A stretch of DNA of 36,936 bases, from assembly GCA_946491915.1 (NCBI GenBank), contig CAMLYR010000005.1, forward strand, positions 1-36,936. Direction: 5' to 3'. Shown piece after piece: positions 24,835 to 32,939 of the stretch; within the stretch, counting starts at the first letter, position 1, and each line of letters opens with the position of its first letter. The notes beneath the pieces were generated by a model, which was not told the origin of the DNA, ran no database searches, and saw only the letters and a program-made list of their open reading frames with translations. This stretch comes from an uncultured Clostridium sp. (GTDB taxonomy: Bacteria; Bacillota_A; Clostridia; TANB77; CAG-508). A program made the translations under genes and the position numbers.

Positions 24835-25048
24835 ATCAACTTATGTTATATTGCTTTTATTTTGTCATATCTTGTGTGTCGCAACTACTTATGCTAAAAT
24901 ACGAATTTTTGTCTAGTCTTAAATAACATTTAATCCTATTCAAAAAGTTCATATTTTAGCGAAAGAAAGTTGCTCCAATCGCACTCACTTTGTTCGTTTG
25001 GTCGCTTACGCGATATGACAAAATAAAAGCAATATAACATAAGTTGAT
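24835..25048. repeat. 214-bp palindromic element, copy 2 (conserved core with copy-specific arms)
   Basis: Arms 24835-24870 and 25013-25048 are perfect 36-bp inverted copies. They are unrelated to the arms of the copy at 961 except for the innermost bases. The core (24871-25012) matches 1016-1158 with few changes. Stems: ATATC 24867-24871 with GATAT 25012-25016; GCAACT 24881-24886 with AGTTGC 24968-24973; and GCTAAAATACGAA with TTCATATTTTAGC. Both stem pairs that differ from copy 1 change on both sides (C-G to T-A). No reading frame is supported. Confidence 0.92.
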
Positions 25049-25214
25049 GATAATATGGATATAGATAAAATTTAAAGAAAAAAGTAGGAAACAAGAGAAA
25101 AATATTACAATTAGGGAAATATATTACAGAACTGTTAAATGTATGTTACATTTCTATGAATAGTATTGACTTTAAAAGAAAAAGGTTTAAAATTAGAATA
25201 GTAAAGAAAGGTTA

Positions 25215-25339
25215 AGTTTAAAAAATAATTAACATCTTGCGTCGTTAAACATCGTTTTAAATTTAATCGCTGTGCAAAAAGCACACCTCATAAATTTAAA
25301 ACTTGTTTTCCTAGCAATATATTAATTCTTTTTTAAACT
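25215..25339. repeat. Nested 125-bp palindrome upstream of rsmD
   Basis: An outer stem pairs 25215-25240 with 25314-25339 (26 positions, 3 mismatches). An inner perfect 12-bp stem pairs 25254-25265 with 25291-25302. The centre holds GTGC-AAAAA-GCAC. The end of the element lies 15 nt before the rsmD ATG. The 166 bases before it (25049-25214) show a TTGACT at about 25167 without a good -10 and nothing else I can support. Confidence 0.82.
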
Positions 25340-25354
25340 AGAATAATAAGAAAG

Positions 25355-25906
25355 ATGAGGATTATAGCAGGAAAAGCAAAAGGAACAAGATTATATACAT
25401 TAGAAGGAGAAAATACAAGACCTACTTTAGATCGAGTAAAAGAATCATTATTTAATATTATCCAAAATGAAATACAAGATTCTATTTTTTTAGATTTATT
25501 CTCTGGTAGTGGGGCAATAGGATTAGAGGCAGTAAGCAGAGGTGCTAAAAAGGCTATTTTGTGCGATAAATCAAAAGAAGCATGTATGATAATTAAAAAA
25601 AATATAGAAAAGACACATGCTTTAGAAAATATAGAGTTATATCAAACAGATTTTAAAGAGGTTTTAACAAGTAAAATACATGAAAAATTGGATATTGTTT
25701 TTTTGGATCCTCCATATAAAACCAATTTTGCAATTGAAGCGATAAAAATAGTATTGGAAAAAAATTTATTAAAAGAAGATGCCATGATAATCATAGAAAC
25801 AGACGATAGTAATCGAATACTAGAAAGTTTGAAAAGTATAAATTGTGAAATGAAAGATATACGAAAATATGGACGAGCATATCTTATATTCTTAAAAAGG
25901 GTATAA
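25355..25906 (+). CDS. rsmD: 16S rRNA (guanine(966)-N2)-methyltransferase RsmD
   Basis: 183 residues, the normal size. It begins MRIIAGKAKGTRLYTLEGEN, followed by TRPTLDRVKESLFNII. The SAM-binding motif is FLDLFSGSGAIGLEAVSRGA and the catalytic motif DPPY is at 118-121. It methylates G966 of 16S rRNA. The ribosome binding site is weak (AAGAAAG) and lies close to the end of the nested palindrome, so folding of the leader could affect translation. A coiled-coil gene follows 20 nt later, probably in the same transcript. Confidence 0.95.
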   Translation: MRIIAGKAKGTRLYTLEGENTRPTLDRVKESLFNIIQNEIQDSIFLDLFSGSGAIGLEAVSRGAKKAILCDKSKEACMIIKKNIEKTHALENIELYQTDFKEVLTSKIHEKLDIVFLDPPYKTNFAIEAIKIVLEKNLLKEDAMIIIETDDSNRILESLKSINCEMKDIRKYGRAYLIFLKRV

Positions 25907-25926
25907 TAGTAGAAAGGGGCAAAACC

Positions 25927-26430
25927 ATGGAAATTTTTACATTATTAGAAACATTAGAGGATTTATTAGAAAGAAGTAGGAATTTACCTTTTTCTTCAAA
26001 AAGTGTTGTAGATAAAGAAGAAATGTTAGATTTAATAAAAGAAATTCGTTTGAAACTACCAGATGAATTAAAACAAGCAAAATGGGTAAAAGAAGAAAGA
26101 CAAAGAATATTAGTGGAAGCACAAAAAGAAGCTGATGGAATTGTAAAAGAGGCTGAAAATAGAATTATTGCAATGATTGATGAACATGAAATTACAAGAA
26201 AAGCATATGACCAAAAAACAGAAATTATAGAAACAGCAAATGAAATGTCAAGAGAAATATCAAAAGGAACAAAAGAATATGCAGACAGCTTATTAGGAAA
26301 TACAGAAGATATTATGAAAGAAACATTGGAAAAACTAGAAACCAATATGTCAGAGGCATTAAAACTAATGGAAATTTCATTACAAGATACTATCAAAACA
26401 ATACAAAATAGTAGAAAAGAATTAAAATAG
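25927..26430 (+). CDS. Coiled-coil protein of the rsmD neighbourhood, unknown
   Basis: 167 residues, almost entirely helical. A short N-terminal part (FTLLETLEDLLERSRNLPFS) precedes an uninterrupted charged coiled coil from about 45 to the end. That includes AQKEADGIVKEAENRIIAMI, a pattern also seen in ATP synthase b subunits and DivIVA tails. There is no membrane segment, so it is not an F0 b subunit. Similar proteins follow rsmD in many Clostridia and are often labelled ATPase without grounds. AAAGGGGC precedes the ATG. A structural or scaffolding role is possible, but none is shown. The 172 bases before ftsK hold only short direct repeats (CAGAAGTCA) and a weak hairpin. Confidence 0.75.
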   Translation: MEIFTLLETLEDLLERSRNLPFSSKSVVDKEEMLDLIKEIRLKLPDELKQAKWVKEERQRILVEAQKEADGIVKEAENRIIAMIDEHEITRKAYDQKTEIIETANEMSREISKGTKEYADSLLGNTEDIMKETLEKLETNMSEALKLMEISLQDTIKTIQNSRKELK

Positions 26431-26602
26431 TAATCAGAAGTCAGATTCAGAAGTCAAAGAGAGATTAAGGCTTTTGAGTTCTGGCTTTATTAATTAAAAG
26501 AATAAAATATACTTAAGTCTGAACAATAGAGAAAATGAGGGTTCTTTTATTTAATAAAATTAGATTGCATAAAAAAATCGCATAACGAGAGGGATGATAG
26601 AA

Positions 26603-29038
26603 ATGGCTAAAAAAAGAAGAAGATATAAGAAAAGCAAGAAGACAGCTTCTAAATTAGATTTAGCAGTAATCAGCATTATTATGCTAAGTATTTTACTAGC
26701 TGTTTTAATATATACAAAATCTGGAGTAGTAGGTGTAAAATTAAATGAAATTTTAGGAGGTATGTTTGGAATTATGCAATACGTACTTCCTATTGGCGGT
26801 TTAGCAATTGGAATTAAATTAGCAACAGATGATAGAGATACATTAGTTTCAAAATTAATTCAATATGTGATTTTTGTTGTGAGTTTATCTGTATTATTTA
26901 GTGTAGTCCAAATTTCTAGTGGTGAGTTGCAATCAAGTAAGGAATTATCAGAGGTTGTAAAAGATGCTTACTATTTAGGAGAACAAAGCAAAGGTGGAGG
27001 AGCGATAGGAGCTGTTGCAGCTGTTCCTCTTGCTAAATTATTAGGAGATATAGGTGCTGTCATTCTTTGTATTGGTATAGCAGTTGTATTTTTAGTATTT
27101 ACTTTTGGAATTAACTTGTCTGACTTAATTAATATGTTTGTAGAAAAGATTGAAGATAAGAGAGAAGAGAGATTAGAAGAAAAAGAAGAAAGACATAAAG
27201 GAGAAATCAAGGAAACTGCACAAGAAAGAAGAAAAAGAGAACGTGAAGAAAGAATGGCTGAAAAAGCTAGAATAAAAGCTGAGAAAATAGCAAATGCAAA
27301 AGCGGAAAAAGAAAAAGATTTTATGGATAACCAAATAAAAATTAATTTTGGTGGCAGAATATTAGATGAAACAGAAAATACAAGAGGTCTAAAAAAATAT
27401 GATCATTCAAATGATGATTTAGAGCCATTAACAAGAGATAGCAAAAAAGAAATGCAACCAGATGTTATAGAAAACAACTTATTTAAACAAGAAGAAGAAA
27501 AGAAAGAAGATAAGAAAAAAGAGGTTCTTCAATTAGAACATGCTATGGTGGTAGAAGATGAACATTATGAATATCCTCCAGTTGAATTATTAAGCAAAGG
27601 AAAAGCAAAGACATTAAAAGGAGGAGCAAAAGCTTTAACAGATACAGCAACAAAATTACAAAAAACATTATATAGTTTTGGGGTATCCGCAAAAGTGGAA
27701 AACGTTTCTGTTGGTCCTGCCATTACAAGATATGAATTAAAACCGGCAGAAGGTGTTCGTGTTAGTAAGATTGCTAACTTAGCAGATGATATTGCATTAA
27801 ATTTAGCAGCAGAAACCATTAGAATTGAGGCACCAATACCAGGAAAACAAGCAGTTGGTATAGAGGTACCCAATAAGGAAAAAGAAACGGTTCATTTAAG
27901 AGAGGTACTAGAAAGTAAAGAATTCCAAGAAAATAAATCAAAACTAACCATTGCGTTAGGAAAAGATGTTGCAGGAAATACACAATTAGCAGATATTGCT
28001 AAGATGCCTCATGTTTTAATTGCAGGTTCAACAGGTTCTGGTAAGAGTGTTTGTATTAATACTATTATTACAAGTATCATATATAATGCCAAACCAAGTG
28101 AAGTAAAATTGGTAATGGTGGACCCAAAGGTTGTAGAATTATCTGTATATAATGGAATACCACATCTATTAATACCAGTTGTAACAGACCCTAAAAAAGC
28201 AGCAGGTGCATTGGCTTGGGCAGTTCAAGAAATGGATGATCGATATAACAAATTTGCTAGCAAAGGTGTAAGAGACTTAAAAGGATATAATAAAGCGATT
28301 GAAAAAGAAGGAGGAGTCGGAAAACTTCCTCAAATCGTCATTATTGTAGATGAGTTAGCAGATTTAATGATGGTAGCAGCAAAAGACGTAGAAGAAGCAA
28401 TCTGTAGACTAGCACAAAAAGCAAGAGCAGCAGGAATGCATTTAGTCATTGCAACACAAAGACCATCTGTAGATGTTATTACAGGATTAATCAAAGCCAA
28501 TATTCCATCAAGAATTGCATTTGCTGTATCTTCACAAGTAGATTCAAGAACCATATTGGATACAGTGGGAGCAGAAAAATTGTTAGGAAAAGGAGATATG
28601 TTATTCTTCCCTTCAGGAGCTCCAAAACCATCAAGAGTACAAGGTGCCTTTGTATCAGATGAAGAAGTAGAAAAAATCGTAGACTTTGTAAAATCAAATG
28701 GAACAGCAACTTATAGTGAAGATATTTTGGAAAGTATAGAAAATAATAATAAATCAGATAAAGAATTGGCACAAGAGCAATCAGCAGATGATGATACAGA
28801 CCCATTTTTAATGGATGCTATTCAAACAGTTGTAGAAACAGGACAAGCATCAACATCATTTATCCAAAGAAGATTTAAAGTTGGATATGCAAGAGCAGGA
28901 AGAATTATTGACCAAATGGAAGAAAGAGGTGTTATTTCTGGATATCAAGGAAGTAAACCTAGAGAAGTATTAATGACATTAGATAAGTTAAATGAATTAA
29001 AAATGGGAACAAAAGAGAATGATGTAGCTACACAATAA
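26603..29038 (+). CDS. ftsK: FtsK/SpoIIIE-family DNA translocase
   Basis: GAGAGGG (26587-26593) abuts ATG 26594 but is well placed for ATG 26603, giving 811 residues. Membrane segments lie at about 20-38, 52-71, 85-105 and 150-170. A charged, helical linker (about 180-320) follows. The motor has Walker A GSTGSGKS (475-482) and Walker B IIVDE (580-584). The C-terminal gamma winged helix (TSFIQRRFKVGYARAGRIID) reads polar DNA sequences. It pumps chromosomal DNA across the septum, either in division or into the forespore. SpoIIIE and FtsK/SftA-type roles cannot be told apart here; four N-terminal membrane segments favour SpoIIIE. Confidence 0.95.
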   Translation: MAKKRRRYKKSKKTASKLDLAVISIIMLSILLAVLIYTKSGVVGVKLNEILGGMFGIMQYVLPIGGLAIGIKLATDDRDTLVSKLIQYVIFVVSLSVLFSVVQISSGELQSSKELSEVVKDAYYLGEQSKGGGAIGAVAAVPLAKLLGDIGAVILCIGIAVVFLVFTFGINLSDLINMFVEKIEDKREERLEEKEERHKGEIKETAQERRKREREERMAEKARIKAEKIANAKAEKEKDFMDNQIKINFGGRILDETENTRGLKKYDHSNDDLEPLTRDSKKEMQPDVIENNLFKQEEEKKEDKKKEVLQLEHAMVVEDEHYEYPPVELLSKGKAKTLKGGAKALTDTATKLQKTLYSFGVSAKVENVSVGPAITRYELKPAEGVRVSKIANLADDIALNLAAETIRIEAPIPGKQAVGIEVPNKEKETVHLREVLESKEFQENKSKLTIALGKDVAGNTQLADIAKMPHVLIAGSTGSGKSVCINTIITSIIYNAKPSEVKLVMVDPKVVELSVYNGIPHLLIPVVTDPKKAAGALAWAVQEMDDRYNKFASKGVRDLKGYNKAIEKEGGVGKLPQIVIIVDELADLMMVAAKDVEEAICRLAQKARAAGMHLVIATQRPSVDVITGLIKANIPSRIAFAVSSQVDSRTILDTVGAEKLLGKGDMLFFPSGAPKPSRVQGAFVSDEEVEKIVDFVKSNGTATYSEDILESIENNNKSDKELAQEQSADDDTDPFLMDAIQTVVETGQASTSFIQRRFKVGYARAGRIIDQMEERGVISGYQGSKPREVLMTLDKLNELKMGTKENDVATQ

Positions 29039-29058
29039 ACAAAAGAAAGGAGAAGATG

Positions 29059-30642
29059 ATGCAAAAGAAAAAAGAAAAATTCTTAAATAAGATTGTAAAA
29101 AAAGATTATAACAATGAACTTGAAATGATATTAGAAAAAAAATCTTTTGACGAAAGCGCAAAAAATCTTCTTCTTAGTATATTGTATAAAATAGAAGCAT
29201 CTTATAAAGATTATGAAAAAACTAAGCCCAATGTCATGAGTAAAGAAGAATATATCAAGCGATTTATTCAAATAATACAAGAAAATTGTGATCATTTGAA
29301 TATATGCAAAATGAATTCTAAAGAAGTCAATATTTTAGGAGATAGGACTTTTTTAGTAGATAAAGAAAACAAGAGAATCATTTGCTATCCAATCGAAAGA
29401 AAATTGTTGTATTGTATTGCAAAAATCAGTAAAAAGGATGCCATTATAAAAAAGGATTATCCTATTATTTGGGAGACATTATCCAATCTAATTAATATAG
29501 GAAACAATATAGAAACAGTAGAACCATTAAGAGATTTTAATGGGTATTCATGGACAACCATTTGCAGTGAGATTGAAAGCGTGAGTTATAATCTAATTTA
29601 TCAAAATCTAAGAATTTTATTAGGACAAGAATTTTTAGAAAAATGGATAAAAAATAAAGAATTTATCATTGATTATATGGAACTTTTTAAAAATAAATTA
29701 GAAGAAAAATATGGTGTGAAAAATCAAAAAGATATATTAAAAGTAATAGAAAAATTATCAGTCCTATTAGAATTGAAGTATAATCCAAAGAAAAAAGAAG
29801 AATTTGAAAGTGAAAAGAAAGAAGTGGAAAAAACACTAAAGAAAGTTGATAACAAAGAAAAATATATTGATATGATTACAAAACAGAAGAGAAAATTAAA
29901 CAAAGAAATCAAAATTATTGATGAGACACTAAATGATAAAGTATTATTACAAGAAGAGTATATAAAAAGAAATGAAAAACTACCACTAAAGAAAAAAATA
30001 TTTAGTGTAAGAGTTTTATCAAAAGTAATGAAAAAAGAGAGAGAAGAAAAATTAGAAGAATTAGAAAAGCTAAATAGATTATTAAATCCAAAGAAATTTG
30101 TTTCATATAAAAAAGAAATGGAAGAAAAAGATGAATATTTAAAATTGGTAGAAATTGATAATATTGAAAAAGAAATAGAGAAGATGCTTGTAAAATTGCA
30201 AAAAGTTTTTTTAAAAGCTTATCAATTAAAAATGAAAGAAATCAATGAAAAATCAGAAATGATGGATTGCATATATGAATTTCGATATTATACAGTCTTA
30301 CCATTTAATGAAGAAAACAATATAAGTGAAGTAAAAGGGATTCAAAAAGAACTACAGGAAACCAGAAGACGATTATTAGATAAAGCACAAGAATTAAAAG
30401 TAATAACAGTAACTTCAAAAAATAAAGAAATAGATGATGAAATATTAAAGAACATATTTACTATTAGAATGCTTACATTAGAAGATATATATATAAAATT
30501 AATAAAAGAAAAAGACAAAGTATATCTTCAATTATTTGATGACGACATTTTTGAAGAAAAAGTAGAATTAAAAGACTTTGGAAACATCAATAAAAAAGAT
30601 TTAGCAATTAAAGTCAATAAAAAAATAAAAGTGTTTAATTAA
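29059..30642 (+). CDS. Unidentified large coiled-coil protein downstream of ftsK
   Basis: AAAGGAG is 3 nt from ATG 29056 and 6 nt from ATG 29059; I choose the second (527 residues). I do not recognise a family. The first 220 residues are helical with scattered aromatic residues, including LRDFNGYSWTTICSEIESVS. About 225-300 and 330-400 are very basic and acidic coiled coils full of KKE and EKE. The last 100 residues look alpha/beta. There is no signal peptide or membrane segment. It starts 20 nt after ftsK without a terminator, so it is probably co-expressed with the translocase. Any functional link to chromosome segregation is only a guess from position. Confidence 0.78.
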   Translation: MQKKKEKFLNKIVKKDYNNELEMILEKKSFDESAKNLLLSILYKIEASYKDYEKTKPNVMSKEEYIKRFIQIIQENCDHLNICKMNSKEVNILGDRTFLVDKENKRIICYPIERKLLYCIAKISKKDAIIKKDYPIIWETLSNLINIGNNIETVEPLRDFNGYSWTTICSEIESVSYNLIYQNLRILLGQEFLEKWIKNKEFIIDYMELFKNKLEEKYGVKNQKDILKVIEKLSVLLELKYNPKKKEEFESEKKEVEKTLKKVDNKEKYIDMITKQKRKLNKEIKIIDETLNDKVLLQEEYIKRNEKLPLKKKIFSVRVLSKVMKKEREEKLEELEKLNRLLNPKKFVSYKKEMEEKDEYLKLVEIDNIEKEIEKMLVKLQKVFLKAYQLKMKEINEKSEMMDCIYEFRYYTVLPFNEENNISEVKGIQKELQETRRRLLDKAQELKVITVTSKNKEIDDEILKNIFTIRMLTLEDIYIKLIKEKDKVYLQLFDDDIFEEKVELKDFGNINKKDLAIKVNKKIKVFN

Positions 30643-30682
30643 AGTTTGCAAGAGCATAATTTTGCTCGAATGGAGGTTTTTT

Positions 30683-32329
30683 ATGAAAATTACATTTTTA
30701 GGAGCAACCAGAACAGTAACAGGTTCCAACTTTTTAGTAGAAGGTGCTGGAAAGAAATTTTTAGTAGATTGTGGAATGTGGCAAGGAAAAGCAGAACAAG
30801 AAATGGAAAATAGTCAAGATTTTGAATTTAATCCTTCAGAAATTGATTTTATGCTTTTGACACATGCACATATAGATCATTCAGGAAGAATACCCAAATT
30901 ATATAATGAAGGTTTTCGAAATAAAGTATATGCACATAAGGCAACATGTGATTTATGCGCATTGATGTTACCAGATAGTGGTCATATACAAGAAACAGAA
31001 GTAGAGTGGAAAAATAAAAAAAGAAAAAGAAAAGGAGAAGAACCAATAGAGCCAATCTATACTGCAGAAGATGCGGTAAGATGTTTGGAAATATTTGAAC
31101 CAGTTCAATATGACCAAATTATTGAAATAACACCAGAAATTCACGTAAGATTTAATGATGCAGGACATATGTTAGGTTCTAGTATTATCGAAGTATGGGT
31201 AAAAGAAGGGGATAAAGAAACAAAAACAGTATTTACAGGAGATATAGGAAACAATGATATCCCTTTATTAAGTCCACCAACCATGATAGAAGATACAGAC
31301 TTTTTGGTTATGGAATCTACTTATGGAAGTAGACTTCATATGAGAAATGATGAAAAAGCAGAAATTTTCTTAGATGTTGTATCAGAAACTTTAGATAATG
31401 GAGGAACAGTTGTTATTCCTTCTTTTGCAGTGGGTAGAACACAGGAAATTTTATACGAAATAAACAAGTTAAAAGATGAATATGGTGATGATGAAGAATT
31501 TAGAAGAAAATATAAAACCATTATGAAAGCACCTGTATATGTAGATAGTCCTTTAGCAATATCTGCAACAGAGGTATTTAGAGAAAATATGGAATTATTT
31601 GATGAAGAAACAAAAGAAGAAATTATGAGGGGGGATAATCCACTAGAATTTCCAGGATTAAAATTTACCAGAACAGCAGATGAATCAAAAGCGTTAAATG
31701 AGGATCAGACGCCAAGTATTATTATATCAGCAAGTGGTATGTGTGAAGTAGGAAGAATCAAACATCATTTAAAACATAATTTATGGAATCCAAAAAGTAC
31801 AATTCTTTTTGTTGGATATCAAGCACCAGGTACACTAGGATATAGTATTGTCAATGGAGCAAAAACAGTTAAAATATTTGGAGAAGAAATTGCAGTCAAT
31901 GCAAGAATAGAATATATAGAGGGATATTCTGGACATGCTGACCAAGAATTATTAATGAATTGTATTTATTCTTATATAAAGAAACCAAAACATATCTTTT
32001 TAGTTCATGGAGAACCAGAATCCCAAGATGTATTAGCAGATAAGATAGAAGAAGAAACAAAAATCGGTGTTACCATTCCTGAATTTGGAGAAACATATGA
32101 ATTAAGCGATGAAATTGTTATGACACATAAGATAGAAAGAAGAGTTAATAAAACAATTAAATCAGAAATTCTACAAAGATTAGGAAAACTAAAAGAGGAA
32201 TTGAAAGATATGGAAGTCTATGTTCATCAAGATTTACAAGATGATAATTTAAGAGATGAAGATATCTTTAGAATTAATGAAAAGATAAAAGATTTAGAGA
32301 AACAAATTTTGAATGTAATTGAAGGATAG
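30683..32329 (+). CDS. Beta-CASP metallo-beta-lactamase (YSH1/CPSF73-like, putative RNase)
   Basis: GGAGG lies 8 nt before ATG 30683 (548 residues); the frame extends upstream only to a TTG with no site. The metal-binding motif HAHIDH is at 61-66, followed by a later DAGHMLGSS and FTGDIGN. The beta-CASP region carries VVIPSFAVGRTQEILYEI, IIISASGMCEVGRI and, at the end, YSGHADQ and HGE. This is the COG1236 exonuclease/RNase group related to eukaryotic CPSF73 and bacterial RNase J, so RNA processing is likely. It is distinct from RNase J in lacking that enzyme's C-terminal domain. A short helical tail ends the protein. RNA as substrate is inferred from the family. Confidence 0.9.
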   Translation: MKITFLGATRTVTGSNFLVEGAGKKFLVDCGMWQGKAEQEMENSQDFEFNPSEIDFMLLTHAHIDHSGRIPKLYNEGFRNKVYAHKATCDLCALMLPDSGHIQETEVEWKNKKRKRKGEEPIEPIYTAEDAVRCLEIFEPVQYDQIIEITPEIHVRFNDAGHMLGSSIIEVWVKEGDKETKTVFTGDIGNNDIPLLSPPTMIEDTDFLVMESTYGSRLHMRNDEKAEIFLDVVSETLDNGGTVVIPSFAVGRTQEILYEINKLKDEYGDDEEFRRKYKTIMKAPVYVDSPLAISATEVFRENMELFDEETKEEIMRGDNPLEFPGLKFTRTADESKALNEDQTPSIIISASGMCEVGRIKHHLKHNLWNPKSTILFVGYQAPGTLGYSIVNGAKTVKIFGEEIAVNARIEYIEGYSGHADQELLMNCIYSYIKKPKHIFLVHGEPESQDVLADKIEEETKIGVTIPEFGETYELSDEIVMTHKIERRVNKTIKSEILQRLGKLKEELKDMEVYVHQDLQDDNLRDEDIFRINEKIKDLEKQILNVIEG

Positions 32330-32392
32330 TAAGCTTGAAAAATTATATGGAAATATTTGAAATTATGAAATAAAAGGAAGATAGGATTTTTT

Positions 32393-32923
32393 ATGAAAAA
32401 AATGATAATAGCTATCATTATTATAATATTGATAATAATAATGGTTGCTGATGGATATAAAATTTATGAATATTGTATAGAATTTCGATTAGATAATGCC
32501 AATAAATATCTAGTAATAACAAATACTAGATTTGCGACAATGCGAAATGATGGTGGTTCACATGAAAATATATATTATGGCATTGATTTGGAAAAAGGTG
32601 AAGTAACTAAATATCAGCAAAGTGTAAATGTATATTTGGAGTTAGATTTTACCACAGATATAACAAAGATAGTATTTCACAAAAGTTTAGAAGAAAATGA
32701 TGTGGAAGAATTAAGAACTTTATTAAATGATATATATTCAGAAACTAATAATAAAGAAGAAGACACAGAAAAGAAGATATTAAAAAATGTAACAGAAGAA
32801 ATAACTCCAAAAGAATTTTTGCCCAAATATCAATTTTATACAGTTTCAAATATGAGTTATGGAGAAATAGACGTTTATAATGAAGATTTTATACAAAACT
32901 TTTTAAATATAGTAGAAAAATAG
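32393..32923 (+). CDS. Membrane-anchored small extracellular protein, unknown
   Basis: 176 residues: a hydrophobic anchor rich in Ile (about 4-19), then a soluble domain that would lie outside. No lipobox Cys follows the anchor. Features include RFATMRNDGGSHENIYYGID and a beta-like stretch around 75-100. The ribosome binding site is AAAAGGAAG about 13 nt before the ATG. It lies 16 nt upstream of the GH15 gene and is probably co-transcribed with it. I do not recognise a family. Confidence 0.7.
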   Translation: MKKMIIAIIIIILIIIMVADGYKIYEYCIEFRLDNANKYLVITNTRFATMRNDGGSHENIYYGIDLEKGEVTKYQQSVNVYLELDFTTDITKIVFHKSLEENDVEELRTLLNDIYSETNNKEEDTEKKILKNVTEEITPKEFLPKYQFYTVSNMSYGEIDVYNEDFIQNFLNIVEK

Positions 32924-32939
32924 GATTGGAGAGAAAACC

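Noticed and set aside
25884..26396. 170-codon minus-strand open frame over the coiled-coil gene
   Set aside because: It is a shadow of the coiled-coil codons, rich in Ser/Ile/Phe, without start signals.
25927..26430. ATP synthase b subunit
   Set aside because: The coiled coil resembles b subunits, but there is no N-terminal membrane segment and no other atp genes nearby.
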